Positions 34,748 through 44,000 of a stretch of DNA of 64,000 bases are shown here, piece by piece. The first letter of the stretch is position 1. The number at the start of each line of letters is the position of its first letter. The stretch is from positions 434,001 through 498,000 of the forward strand of contig NZ_KB898662.1 in the NCBI RefSeq assembly GCF_000377765.1. Direction: 5' to 3'. The notes under the pieces were generated by a model. It was given only the letters and a program-made list of their open reading frames with translations, was not told the origin of the DNA and made no database searches. The translations under genes were made by a program, and so were the position numbers. The DNA comes from Gracilibacillus lacisalsi DSM 19029 (GTDB taxonomy: Bacteria > Bacillota > Bacilli > Bacillales > Amphibacillaceae).

Positions 34748-35878
34748 CTATTTATTTAATAATTGCTCATACCATGCCAAGAGCTTCTTCTCCTGAGATT
34801 CCCAGCTTAACTCCTGTAAGACCGCTTTTCTACCATTATACCCCATCGTCTCCGCTTCTAGTGGATGATTGTTTAAGTATTCTACAGCAGCGATCCATTC
34901 TTGCTTATTTTCCGGATCAACGGTAATACCACATTGATGCTGGTCGATAAATTCCTGCCATCTTGAAAAATTCGAGCAGATGATCGGCAATCCTGCACTC
35001 ATATATTCAAAAAACTTCGTTAGTTCCTTCTTCAAATAATGATCGGTTGCGGGAAAAATCGCTAAACCAGCAATCCAATTTTCGTTTAAATAATAACTAT
35101 CAATCTCTTCTCGCTCAACAAAACGGTCAATCCCGTCAAAGTGGAGGTAGTCTTGCTTGTCACCTGCATGTTCTTTCATTTTTTCTGCTAAGTTACTCGG
35201 GCATTTCCCAACTAAATAAACATGCTTGTCCATGATCTTTGGTATTTCAGCATGGTAAAATGCGCCTCTTTCCACCGATACATTTCCGGTGTATAACAAT
35301 TTGTCGCTCACCTTGCTTCGATCAATTTCCTGATTGATTAATTTCTCATTCAAGATCGGATAATTGAGGATGCATGTCCCACGTTGATAACGATCATAGT
35401 AATATTTTTCTGCTAGACAAAGCTCCATTTTCTTTACTAGTAACCGTTCCATACCATTGTACAATTTACCAATTATTCGTTTGATCGGCTGAGGAAAATA
35501 CTCTTTCTGCATAATACTTGTATAATAATCCTCATGTACATCATAGATGATTGTGTTATCTTTCTTTTTTAACAGCCAACCGACAAAGATTAATTCCGGA
35601 TCATGAAAATGATAAATATCCGCCTTCATCCTTTTTGCTTGTTTATAGGCTTGGATTGGCCCAAAGAGCATTCGTTTCCAGCGATTGGCATACTTCTTAA
35701 GTGGAATGATGTCTACTTTATTTTGCTCATCCTGACTATCACTTTGTTCATCGATTGGAGCCATTAACGACACATCATATCCACTCTTTTGCAGTGATAC
35801 ACATTCTTTATGGTAAATTCTCGTATCATATGGGTGATGAACAGTCGTGATATGGACAATTTTACTTGATTGAGACAA
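34748..35878 (-). CDS. Family 4-type glycosyltransferase
   Basis: The 376-aa GT-B enzyme starts with IVHITTVHHPYDTRIYHKEC, typical of GT4 enzymes of capsule clusters. It has YHFHDPELI, YDVHEDYYTSI and a C-terminal FFEYMSAGLPIICSN motif that corresponds to the E-x7-E nucleotide-sugar loop. It is soluble and likely membrane-associated. The following GT2 gene starts at its stop codon, so the two are translationally coupled. Confidence 0.85.
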   Translation of the reverse strand: MSQSSKIVHITTVHHPYDTRIYHKECVSLQKSGYDVSLMAPIDEQSDSQDEQNKVDIIPLKKYANRWKRMLFGPIQAYKQAKRMKADIYHFHDPELIFVGWLLKKKDNTIIYDVHEDYYTSIMQKEYFPQPIKRIIGKLYNGMERLLVKKMELCLAEKYYYDRYQRGTCILNYPILNEKLINQEIDRSKVSDKLLYTGNVSVERGAFYHAEIPKIMDKHVYLVGKCPSNLAEKMKEHAGDKQDYLHFDGIDRFVEREEIDSYYLNENWIAGLAIFPATDHYLKKELTKFFEYMSAGLPIICSNFSRWQEFIDQHQCGITVDPENKQEWIAAVEYLNNHPLEAETMGYNGRKAVLQELSWESQEKKLLAWYEQLLNK

Positions 35879-35973
35879 ATAGATAAACCTCCACTTCTAT
35901 AAAGGCAAACTTAAGTTTTGCCTTCGTTTAACTGATACTTTTGAACAAATAATTCGATGTGAACAACCATTAA

Positions 35974-37083
35974 TTATAGCACATCTAGAAAGATTTGTTC
36001 ATATTGTCTTACGATCTTGTTAGAGTTAAAGAATGTCGCACGTTCATAGCCTTTCGCTGTGATTGTTTGCAATTCTTCTGGAGTTGCTTGTAAAACAGCG
36101 AGCATATTCTCTGCAAGCTGCTCTTGATCACCGACAGGACTTAACAACCCATATTTGCCGTTGTCCAATACCTCTGATGGACCAGAGCGACAGTTGGTTG
36201 ATACAACAGCTGTTTTGGTCGCTAATGCTTCGGCAATTACATGACTAAATCCCTCATGCTTAGATGACAGTACAAATAAGTCGGCATGACGGAAATAAAC
36301 ATACGGATTTTGTTGAAACCCAAGAAAATGTACACGATCTTCTATGTTTAATTCGTTTGATAACTGTTTTAATTCATCATATAAATACCCTTCTCCAAGC
36401 ATCACCAACTGACTAGCGCATTGTTCATTTACCTTTGCAAAAGCGCGTAGCATCGTGTGATGATCTTTTTGAGGGACTAATCGTCCAGCGGTAATGATCA
36501 TCTTGTCATCTGTATCAAATAATGACTGATGATCGAAGTCTTCTTCTTGATTAGCCAGATCTGTAATATTGGCGACATCGACCGGGTTATAGATTACTTC
36601 AATCGATTTTCTCGGTACTTTATACCGTTCGACTAGATTGTCTTTTACCCCTTCTGAAAGGGAGATAATTTGATTCGCTAACCGATAAACAAGGCCAAAT
36701 CCTAATAACTGAAGATTTTCTTTCCATGTACCACCTAGATTATCCGCTTCCCTAATCACATTTTTAGCTTTTGTCAAAGAGGCTAATTTTGCCAATATCG
36801 CAATCGTGTTTACTCTTGGAATCGTACTAAATACAATGTCTACTTGTTGTTCTCGAATTATTTTTGCTAATTTAAAAATCGATCTGCTCAAACGTTTCGT
36901 ATCCAATTTAATAAAGGTTACATCATCTTTTAGTGCATGCTCATAAGACCCATCATAGTTTAGCGTGACTAAGATGGGGGAAAATTTATTTCTATCTAAG
37001 TTATTGATAATGTTTAATAAAGTTCTGGCAGCTCCACCGGCGCCCATTTGATAGATAAAGAACACGATGTTTACTTTTTTCAT
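35974..37083 (-). CDS. Family 4 glycosyltransferase, first gene of the cluster
   Basis: The 369-aa GT-B enzyme begins NIVFFIYQMGAGGAARTLL and carries IITAGRLVPQKDHHTML, HFLGFQQNPYVYFRHADLFV and SSKHEGFSHVIAEALATKTAVV, the standard GT4 C-terminal signature. A 423-bp gene-free stretch lies upstream, so it is probably the first gene of the leftward cluster. A 95-bp gap separates it from the next glycosyltransferase. The donor is unknown. Confidence 0.87.
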   Translation of the reverse strand: MKKVNIVFFIYQMGAGGAARTLLNIINNLDRNKFSPILVTLNYDGSYEHALKDDVTFIKLDTKRLSRSIFKLAKIIREQQVDIVFSTIPRVNTIAILAKLASLTKAKNVIREADNLGGTWKENLQLLGFGLVYRLANQIISLSEGVKDNLVERYKVPRKSIEVIYNPVDVANITDLANQEEDFDHQSLFDTDDKMIITAGRLVPQKDHHTMLRAFAKVNEQCASQLVMLGEGYLYDELKQLSNELNIEDRVHFLGFQQNPYVYFRHADLFVLSSKHEGFSHVIAEALATKTAVVSTNCRSGPSEVLDNGKYGLLSPVGDQEQLAENMLAVLQATPEELQTITAKGYERATFFNSNKIVRQYEQIFLDVL

Positions 37084-37325
37084 CTGTTTTCTTTCCTCCT
37101 GCTTACGATCAGGCTGCTTATATCTGTTCGTTAAAAATGTCTGTTTATGACTGTGCGAACCGAAAACTGCAAAATTTTACATTTTCATCACATATCTTTC
37201 TATTTTATACGATATTTAATAGAAACGAAAGAGTTATTAGCGAAATGTAACGCAATTGAAAAAGAGTAAAAGGCAGTACTATTTATTCGTAACTTAGTGG
37301 GTAGTTTTCTTCAAAGAGTTAATAA

Positions 37326-37435
37326 TATCCTATTTCAGAGAACTTTCCCTAGGAAAAGAGCTATATCCACAGAACAGCTCCTCTTATCCCAGGAAGAGCA
37401 CCCCTTGTTCCCTGGAAAGGGAAATATCCATGGTA
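37326..37435. repeat. Degenerate array of TTCC/GGAA modules
   Basis: In the 423-bp gap at 37084-37506, short palindrome-like modules (TTCCCTAGGAAA, ATCCACAGAA, ATCCCAGGAAGAG, TTCCCTGGAAAG, ATCCATGG) recur about every 20-22 bp. The order and intervening words resemble the array at 43547-43940, for instance AGAACAG followed by GGAAGAG. No gene is visible here. Confidence 0.5.
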
Positions 37436-37455
37436 GATCATATTTTAAAAAGAAA

Positions 37456-37501
37456 AATCTGAACACCATTCCCGTTCTATCCGGAAATGATTGTTCAGAT
37501 T
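37456..37501 (-). terminator. Terminator of the RND efflux operon
   Basis: AATCTGAACA pairs with TGTTCAGATT across a long loop; on the minus strand TTTTTCTTTTT follows. Confidence 0.65.
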
Positions 37502-37506
37502 ATTCG

Positions 37507-40500
37507 TTACGCTTCTTTCTTTTTCTTCCCTTTTCTCGTAAACCATCCTTTAATACGCTCTGATAGGTTATCAAAGTACGTATAAACGACTGGAATTAAG
37601 ACTAGTGTAAAGACGCTGGATGTCAATAAACCGAAAATGACAGTTATGGCCATTGGCTGTTGCATTTCCGCACCTTCACCATATCCTAACGCTAATGGAA
37701 CCATTGCTAGGATTGTCGTTAAGGTTGTCATTAAAATAGGACGCAACCTTGTTTTTCCGGCTTCGACAATGGCTTCGTGTCGATCCATTCCTCGATTCCT
37801 TAGAATATTAATATAATCGACTAGCACGATCGCATTGTTAACTACTATACCGGCGAGCATAATTACCCCGATAAAGGCGGTGATGGATAACGGTTGACCG
37901 GTAATGAACAGTCCACCAAACACCCCTATTGCTGTTGCAGGCATGGAGAACATAATGATTAATGGGTGCAGGAAGTTTTCAAATTGAATTGCCATAACGG
38001 CGTATACTAAGAAAATCGATAATACTAAAGCCAGACCTAAGTCAACAAAGGCTTCTGTCATATCTTCCGCCTGACCGCCGATCGAATAATCATAATCTTC
38101 TGGGAAGTGCATAGAATTTAATGCACTTTTAACATTTTGAGATACAGTACCTAAATCACTGTCGACAATACCAGATGAAATATTAACTTGTCGTTCCTGG
38201 TTCTGACGTGAAATGGTCGCGGCACTTTGTACTTGTTCGAAATCCGCAATCGTTGATAAAGGAATCGTCGTTCCTTCTTGATTTTGAACCAATAAATTTT
38301 CTAAATCATTAATCGTTGAACGTTGCTCTTCCGGATACATTAATTTGACATTCATTTCTTCTCCGGCTTCACGATACTGCATGATCGTCTGGCCAATAAA
38401 ACCGACCTGTACTTGGCTCATTACTTCTTGATAGCTTAAACCATATTGCGCTGCAAGCTCACGATCAACTTGAATCGCAATTTCTGGTTGTGTATCAGAT
38501 AGAGATGATGTTGGATTGTAGACACCTTCCACATCTTCTAGTACCATCAGCACCTGATCTGACAGTTCCTGTAACACTTCCGTTTCTGGTCCTGAAATTT
38601 GGATTTGGATCGGATCGCCTAATCCGGCACCAGAACTTGCTTCGCTAACAGTAATTTCCGCTCCAGCAATATCTTGTAACTGTTCATCTAATTGTTGTAC
38701 AACGGATATTGTTGTTTGATCTCGTTCATCTGCAGGTACTAATTGTATTTGATAGGAAGCATCAGAACCACCAGTCATCAACGCTTCTTCCGAATTACCA
38801 CTACCGACCGTTACATAACTGACATCAATGACATCATCGTAATCTGCCAATATGCCATTCACTTGTTCGGTGATCGCAAGACGTTTCTCCTCATTTGTAC
38901 CTGTTGGTGTTTCTACTGTGATACCTAACTGGCCTTGATCACCTTCTGGAATAAAGGCAGTACCAATAAACGGCAGTAAAGAAACACTTCCAATGATGGC
39001 GACAATCGTAATCAAAATCGTTGTTTTTCTTAATTTCAAGGCTTTTTCGATCACTCGTTGGTAGCCATTCACTACTTTTTGTAAGAATCGATCGAACCAG
39101 TAACGACGACCATTATCCTCCATAGCTTTCGTTAAAAGTTTAGATGATAACATCGGGATGAGCGTAACCGCAACCGCTAGTGATGCAATTAATGCAAACG
39201 AAACCGTTAATGCTAATGGTGTAAATAATTCCGATGCCATCCCTTCAACGAAAACGATCGGTAAAAATACTACTAACGTTGTCGTTGTTGATGCAATTAC
39301 GGCTGGTGCAAGCTCTGAAGCACCTTTTATCGCTGCATCTTTGATACCATATCCTTTTTGCCTGTAAGAGACAATATTTTCGAGAATAACGATGGAACTG
39401 TCGACCATCATCCCGATACCGAGTGCAAGACCACCCATCGTTAATACATTCAATGTTTCACCGGTGAAATATAACAGTACAAACGTGGAAACAATCGCAA
39501 TTGGGATCGACACCCCGATAACGAGAGTTGCTCTAACACTTTTCAGGAATAGTAGCAATACTAATAACGCGAAAATCCCACCAAAAATCATATTTTGAAT
39601 AACAGAATTGATCGATTGTTTAATAAAGTCTGACGTATCAACGACTACATCGAGACTTACACCTTCTGGCATCTCTTGATTCAAATCATCAATTGCAGCT
39701 AATACATTGTCTGATACTTCCACTGTGTTACCGTCTGATTGTTTGAGAATGCTTAACACAACGGCTGTCTCATTATTGACAAGGGTTGTACCATTTTTTT
39801 GTGTTGTATCATTGACATCTGCCACATCTTCGACTGTTATTTGTGCACCTTGTGGTGTCCGAATAATCGAATTGGCAATATCATCTACTGAATTAAATGT
39901 ACCATCTACACGTAACTGTAAATCCTGCTCACCACGTTGAATCGATCCTGCTGAACCAGATTGATTAGCACCTTGCAACGCCTGCTGAATCGCTTGGGTT
40001 GATACACCATATTGCATCATCGCCGCCCGGTCTAATTCTAATTCTATAACTCTTTCTTCTCCACCTTCGATACTGACAGAAGCAACACCGCTTTGTCGTT
40101 CAAAATATGGTTGAATGGTGTCCTCTGCTACTGTTTGTAATGTGTTCGTATCACTGCCTGTTAAGCCAACCCACATAATTGGCATTTGATTTGGGTTAAA
40201 GCGCAGAACACTTGGATCATTAGCACCATCTGGCAGTGCCGCTTTTACTTGATCTACACTTTCCCGGACCTCCAGTAAGGCATTATCGAGATCCGTGCCA
40301 TTTTCAAACATAATAATTACTAAGGAAGAGCCTGTTTGTGATTGTGATTGAATCGTGTTGACCCCTTCAATCGAGCTAAGGCCACCTTCAATCGGTTCTG
40401 ATACTAGTTTTTCAACCTCTTGAGGTGCGGCATCTGGATAGTTGGTCGCAACCACTGCAATTGGTAAATCAATTTCTGGAAACAGGTCTATCGCTAAATT

Positions 40501-40590
40501 CCGAACTGATATTACACCCATTGCAATAATAGCGAGGACAATCATGATGACCCCGACTGGCCGTTTAACCGATGTATTGACTAGTTTCAT
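37507..40590 (-). CDS. RND-family multidrug efflux permease (HAE1/SwrC-like)
   Basis: The 1027-aa protein has the 12-helix, two-porter-domain plan of RND exporters. The N-terminus reads NTSVKRPVGVIMIVLAIIAM. Helix 4 has GLALGIGMMVDSSIVILEN with the proton-relay aspartate. The second half repeats the fold (FIGVIMLAGIVVNNAIVLVDY). In Bacillus the relative SwrC exports surfactin and toxic compounds. It starts 2 bp after the adaptor gene behind GAGGAGG, so both are one operon with the TetR gene. Confidence 0.92.
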   Translation of the reverse strand: MKLVNTSVKRPVGVIMIVLAIIAMGVISVRNLAIDLFPEIDLPIAVVATNYPDAAPQEVEKLVSEPIEGGLSSIEGVNTIQSQSQTGSSLVIIMFENGTDLDNALLEVRESVDQVKAALPDGANDPSVLRFNPNQMPIMWVGLTGSDTNTLQTVAEDTIQPYFERQSGVASVSIEGGEERVIELELDRAAMMQYGVSTQAIQQALQGANQSGSAGSIQRGEQDLQLRVDGTFNSVDDIANSIIRTPQGAQITVEDVADVNDTTQKNGTTLVNNETAVVLSILKQSDGNTVEVSDNVLAAIDDLNQEMPEGVSLDVVVDTSDFIKQSINSVIQNMIFGGIFALLVLLLFLKSVRATLVIGVSIPIAIVSTFVLLYFTGETLNVLTMGGLALGIGMMVDSSIVILENIVSYRQKGYGIKDAAIKGASELAPAVIASTTTTLVVFLPIVFVEGMASELFTPLALTVSFALIASLAVAVTLIPMLSSKLLTKAMEDNGRRYWFDRFLQKVVNGYQRVIEKALKLRKTTILITIVAIIGSVSLLPFIGTAFIPEGDQGQLGITVETPTGTNEEKRLAITEQVNGILADYDDVIDVSYVTVGSGNSEEALMTGGSDASYQIQLVPADERDQTTISVVQQLDEQLQDIAGAEITVSEASSGAGLGDPIQIQISGPETEVLQELSDQVLMVLEDVEGVYNPTSSLSDTQPEIAIQVDRELAAQYGLSYQEVMSQVQVGFIGQTIMQYREAGEEMNVKLMYPEEQRSTINDLENLLVQNQEGTTIPLSTIADFEQVQSAATISRQNQERQVNISSGIVDSDLGTVSQNVKSALNSMHFPEDYDYSIGGQAEDMTEAFVDLGLALVLSIFLVYAVMAIQFENFLHPLIIMFSMPATAIGVFGGLFITGQPLSITAFIGVIMLAGIVVNNAIVLVDYINILRNRGMDRHEAIVEAGKTRLRPILMTTLTTILAMVPLALGYGEGAEMQQPMAITVIFGLLTSSVFTLVLIPVVYTYFDNLSERIKGWFTRKGKKKKEA

Positions 40591-40592
40591 GA

Positions 40593-41453
40593 TTAATCCT
40601 CCTCTACTACACTAATTTTACTGCCATCTACAAGGGTTAATTGTCCACTTGTAATGATTTGGTCTCCTTCATTAAGCTCTGCTTGAATAGCTGTTAATTC
40701 GGACTGTGTTGCCTGAACATCTATTTCTACTTTTTTAGCTGTATCATCTTCTACAACATATACATACGTATCATCATTCTCTTCAACTAATGCTGCTGTT
40801 GGAATTAGTAATGAATTTTCAATGACGGTATCTTCTAACACGACAGTAGCAATGACACCTGCTTTGTAATGGGTTGTTTCATTATCGAATGACAAGTCAA
40901 TTGGGAATAGTCCCGCTTCATTGGCAGCGTCTGCTACATATTCAATCTCTGCTTCAAGTGTTTCTTCTTCTGCACTTTGTAATAACAGGGTTACTTCCTT
41001 CCCTTTCTCAAATAAATCTAGTTGTACGTCAGGTACTTGTAATTGAACAGTTAACTGTTCCAAATCAATGATCGTTGCTAATGGATCTTGATTGGAAACC
41101 ATCGAGCCTTCTTTTGCTTCCAACTGAGAGATAACCCCATCTGCCGGAGCTTCTACGGTGATGTTCCCTTGTGGACTAGAGATGATTGCAATGTCATCAT
41201 CTTCTTCCACCTTGTCTCCATTTTCTACTTCTAGTTCGTCGATTTCACCCGCTACAGAAGGAATAACAGGGGTTGTTTGATTTGGCATCGTACGTCCATA
41301 GAAATTACGTTCCATGACTAGGTCACCTTTCGTTACTTCTCCTGTTTCGACTGGTGTTACGCGCTCTACTTGCTCTTCTTCCTCATCGCTGTTTTCCGAA
41401 CACGCAACTAATGTGATGATAACAATCATCAGTAAAAATAATAAACGCTTCAT
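40593..41453 (-). CDS. RND efflux periplasmic-adaptor (MFP) lipoprotein
   Basis: The 286-aa protein has a lipoprotein signal (lipobox LVAC near residue 18), then lipoyl/barrel-sandwich halves (IISSPQGNITVEAPADGVIS, then LEAKEGSMVSNQDPLATI) and a C-terminal beta domain (LIPTAALVEENDDTYVYVV). It links to the RND permease encoded next. ATG 41453 was chosen because GAGAGGGG precedes it at proper spacing; an upstream TTG overlaps that site. Confidence 0.88.
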   Translation of the reverse strand: MKRLLFLLMIVIITLVACSENSDEEEEQVERVTPVETGEVTKGDLVMERNFYGRTMPNQTTPVIPSVAGEIDELEVENGDKVEEDDDIAIISSPQGNITVEAPADGVISQLEAKEGSMVSNQDPLATIIDLEQLTVQLQVPDVQLDLFEKGKEVTLLLQSAEEETLEAEIEYVADAANEAGLFPIDLSFDNETTHYKAGVIATVVLEDTVIENSLLIPTAALVEENDDTYVYVVEDDTAKKVEIDVQATQSELTAIQAELNEGDQIITSGQLTLVDGSKISVVEED

Positions 41454-41474
41454 CTTCTTGTCCCCTCTCAATAT

Positions 41475-42317
41475 TTATAAATATGTTTTTAACGATTGAA
41501 CAATTGGTTTAATCGTTGCATAAGATTCTAAATGCTCAATCATACTTTGAAAGATAATTTGTTTAGGTTCTTGCTTTTGCCATTCTTCTTCTAGTACATG
41601 TAATGCTTCTGCTATTTGCTGTCTTTCACCTCTTTCTAGGTCTGTGATTTGACTTTTTATTTGCTCGATGACAGCTTGAAATGACTGGTCACTCTTTTGC
41701 TTGAATCGTTTCAAATCCTGATATTGAAATACAGGAGGCGCAGAATTCGTTAAAATGCCTTGCACCAGAATATCGATATTTTTGGTGATATAACCCGCTA
41801 ATTGGTCCGGATCGAAGGAAAGGTCATGAATCGCAATCCATTTAAAATAACCACTCATCACCCCATCGGTTAGGATGATGGCATCTACTATGTATGGCTT
41901 TATTTCTTCACCATAAATATTAATTAAGCGATCTTCCATCCAATCATAGCTCTGCTTATGTAGATTTAAAATCAATTCATCCTTCTTATCGCCAAGGTGG
42001 ACATTTTCTCGAAAATGCATCATCAGGTATTCCTTGTGTTCTTTAAACAATTGAAGAAATGCGCTAACCTGCTTTGTGAATTGGTCAAAAGGTTTACCTG
42101 TTTCCTGGTGCATATTACTCAATTTTTGAAGAACTCTCTCTGTATAATATTTGTAAATTTCGACAAACAAATCATCCTTCGAATCAAAATGTAAGTAAAA
42201 TGCTCCTTTGGAAACATCACTTTGATCAGCAATTTCTTGAATGGAAGTAGAGTGGAAGCCCTTTTCCGAGAAGAGTTTCAAACTCACTTCAATCATGCGC
42301 TTCTTTTTACTGTCCAT
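41475..42317 (-). CDS. TetR-family repressor of the efflux operon
   Basis: The 280-aa protein has an N-terminal TetR helix-turn-helix (SIQEIADQSDVSKGAFYLHF, about residues 25-45) and a helical ligand-binding domain. It is first in the operon with the MFP and RND genes, as is common for drug-sensing repressors. The ATG at 42317 is my choice; a GTG at 42335 is also possible. Its likely operator lies at 42390-42403. Confidence 0.85.
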   Translation of the reverse strand: MDSKKKRMIEVSLKLFSEKGFHSTSIQEIADQSDVSKGAFYLHFDSKDDLFVEIYKYYTERVLQKLSNMHQETGKPFDQFTKQVSAFLQLFKEHKEYLMMHFRENVHLGDKKDELILNLHKQSYDWMEDRLINIYGEEIKPYIVDAIILTDGVMSGYFKWIAIHDLSFDPDQLAGYITKNIDILVQGILTNSAPPVFQYQDLKRFKQKSDQSFQAVIEQIKSQITDLERGERQQIAEALHVLEEEWQKQEPKQIIFQSMIEHLESYATIKPIVQSLKTYL

Positions 42318-42389
42318 GTCTTTGCAGCGCCTCACTTTCTCTAGTACGATTTCCCCTTTATAAATGTTTCATTTTTTTATTTTTGTGAA

Positions 42390-42403
42390 TGACTGGTCAG
42401 TCA
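42390..42403. promoter_or_regulatory. Putative TetR operator
   Basis: TGACTGGTCAGTCA is a near-perfect palindrome of the kind bound by TetR-family repressors. It lies just downstream of the -10 of the efflux operon promoter. Confidence 0.65.
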
Positions 42404-42410
42404 GTAGTAT

Positions 42411-42439
42411 ACTATACCAGTTATCAAGTTGAATATCAA
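42411..42439 (-). promoter_or_regulatory. SigA-type promoter of the tetR-MFP-RND operon
   Basis: On the minus strand: TTGATA at 42439-42434, a 17-nt spacer, TATAGT at 42416-42411. The TetR-type palindrome covers the expected start site. Confidence 0.65.
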
Positions 42440-42474
42440 TGGATAAAGGTTCTGATAATTAATGGCAAAACAAT

Positions 42475-42502
42475 AAACCCTGCTTCGCTTGAAACAGGGT
42501 TT
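42475..42502 (-). terminator. Hairpin downstream of the acidic lipoprotein gene
   Basis: AAACCCTG pairs with CAGGGTTT; moderate stem, T-rich tail on the minus strand. Confidence 0.5.
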
Positions 42503-42543
42503 TAGCTTATTACTTTAAGTTGACTGCTTTTGATGGTGATCAA

Positions 42544-42867
42544 TTATTCCTGTGGATTATCTTCATCATCAATTGGACCTTCACCATTCTCAACAGCATC
42601 TTCCATGTTCTCTTCGGCTTCGTCTAAGTTCTCTTCCACATTTTCACCTATGTCTTCTCCGGTTCCACCATCAGCGCCACCGTTTGTACCACCATTGCCA
42701 CCTTGTTCGCCACCATCTGGAGCTTCATCAGTTGGAGCTTGTTCTTCTTGTTGTGGCTGCTCTTCTTCAAGCGGTTGTTCTTCTTCATTTTCATTTGTCG
42801 CACAACCAGCTAATAGAGCCAGTGATAATAACAAAGCTGAAAGATACTTAACGTATTTTAATTCCAT
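42544..42867 (-). CDS. Small acidic lipoprotein
   Basis: The 107-aa protein has a lipoprotein signal (ALLAGCATNENEEE; lipobox cysteine near residue 22). A low-complexity mature part follows: Glu/Gln-rich, then Gly/Asn-rich, then Glu/Asn-rich. AAAGGAGGATATC precedes the ATG. I recognise no family; it may be a surface-exposed, disordered lipoprotein. The antisense frame is also open because of base composition, but it has no ribosome site. Confidence 0.65.
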   Translation of the reverse strand: MELKYVKYLSALLLSLALLAGCATNENEEEQPLEEEQPQQEEQAPTDEAPDGGEQGGNGGTNGGADGGTGEDIGENVEENLDEAEENMEDAVENGEGPIDDEDNPQE

Positions 42868-43010
42868 GTGATATCCTCCTTTAAGTCGTCTTCAATGGTA
42901 GGTTAACCAAATAATCTACAAAATATGCCATAAATTTTATTTATATTTTTGTAGGGATTTTTCGTTTTTGGATGGGAGGAGTTGATGCAAATAGAGGGTG
43001 CTAAGGACAA

Positions 43011-43040
43011 AAAAGAGAAGCTTTGCAAAGCCTCTCTTTT
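43011..43040 (-). terminator. Terminator of fabZ
   Basis: AAAAGAGA(A)GCTTTG / CAAAGC(C)TCTCTTTT hairpin just beyond the fabZ stop codon. Confidence 0.85.
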
Positions 43041-43042
43041 AC

Positions 43043-43459
43043 TTATTTCACTGCAAATGTAATTTCCGCTTCACAAGCAAGTTCACCGTCTACTGTTGCA
43101 ACGGCTTTACCTTTTCCGATCGGTCCTTTTATACGGATAATTTCGACTTCAAGACGGATTTGATCTCCTGGTTTCACTTGACGTTTGAAACGACACTTGT
43201 CAATTCCTGCAAGAAAACCGATTTTACCTTTGTTTTCTTCTTTGCTCAAAATCGCAACCGCCCCAACTTGTGCTAATGCTTCAACAATTAATACACCAGG
43301 CATAACAGGATAGTCCGGAAAGTGCCCCTGAAAAAATGGTTCATTAATCGTTACATTCTTTTTGCCGACAATCCGTTTATCATCTTGTTCAGTGATCGCA
43401 TCCACTAACAAAAATGGATAACGGTGTGGGATCGTATCTTTAATTTGTTCAATATCCAT
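43043..43459 (-). CDS. fabZ: 3-hydroxyacyl-[acyl-carrier-protein] dehydratase FabZ
   Basis: The 138-aa hot-dog-fold enzyme removes water from 3-hydroxyacyl-ACP in fatty acid elongation. The catalytic histidine is in [16 protein letters not shown] and the catalytic glutamate in IVEALAQVG. The length is standard. AAAGGAG precedes ATG 43459. Its place after flhP follows the B. subtilis order. Confidence 0.95.
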   Translation of the reverse strand: MDIEQIKDTIPHRYPFLLVDAITEQDDKRIVGKKNVTINEPFFQGHFPDYPVMPGVLIVEALAQVGAVAILSKEENKGKIGFLAGIDKCRFKRQVKPGDQIRLEVEIIRIKGPIGKGKAVATVDGELACEAEITFAVK

Positions 43460-43546
43460 ATATGTATGACTCCTTTCTTTTCTCCACTAAAGTATATCAA
43501 AAAGAGCAGAAAAAATCATAGCTTGACTAGTGGCTTTCATTGAAGC

Positions 43547-43940
43547 TTCCGGGGATATCTTTATATTTCCTCGGAACAGAGCGCCTTTTCCACGGAAGAG
43601 AAGGGTTTTTCCTCGGAGCAAAGTTGCTCTTCCGGGGATAATGGTTCCGCTTCCGGGGATATTTACTTCTCTTCCCGGGATATCTCCATATTTCCACGGA
43701 ACAGAGCGCCTTTTCCTCGGAAGGGAACGGTTTTTCCTCGGAGCAGCGTTGCTCTTCCGGGGATAATGGTTCCGCTTCCGGGGATATTTACTTCTCTTCC
43801 CGGGATATCTCTATATTTCCACGGAACAGAGCGCCTTTTCCTCGGAAGAGAAGGGTTTTTCCTCGGAGCAAAGTTGCTCTTCCGGGGATAATGGTTCCGC
43901 TTCCGGGGATATTTACTTCTCCTCCGGGGATATCTTCATT
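43547..43940. repeat. Tandem 125-bp repeat (3 copies plus a partial), built of 21-bp modules
   Basis: The word GATATCT recurs at 43554, 43679, 43804 and 43929, an exact 125-bp period. Inside each unit a TTCC core, followed by CGGA or GGGGATA, recurs at 43547, 43567, 43588, 43609, 43630, 43651 and 43672. That is steps of 20 or 21 bp, about two helical turns. The array fills the gap between fabZ and the epuA-like gene. Short ORFs across it are products of the repeat and are not real genes. Confidence 0.9.
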
Positions 43941-43965
43941 TTTTGATGCTTCTAAAGGAAATAAA

Positions 43966-43988
43966 AAACACGTGAAAATCACGTGTTT
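43966..43988 (-). terminator. Terminator of the epuA-like gene / flhOP operon
   Basis: AAACACGTGA pairs with TCACGTGTTT; on the minus strand TTTTTTAT follows. Confidence 0.8.
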
Positions 43989-44000
43989 CAGTAAAAGTTA

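Noticed and set aside
42530-42871. Plus-strand ORF opposite the small acidic lipoprotein
   Set aside because: The minus-strand frame has a good ribosome site and a lipobox; the plus frame is a Ser/Pro-rich antisense reading with neither.
43547-43940. CRISPR array
   Set aside because: The repeated cores are contiguous 21-bp modules inside a 125-bp unit; there are no unique spacers of constant length and no cas genes.
43530-43982. Short ORFs on both strands across the 125-bp array
   Set aside because: They repeat with the array, have no ribosome site and contain no recognisable domain.
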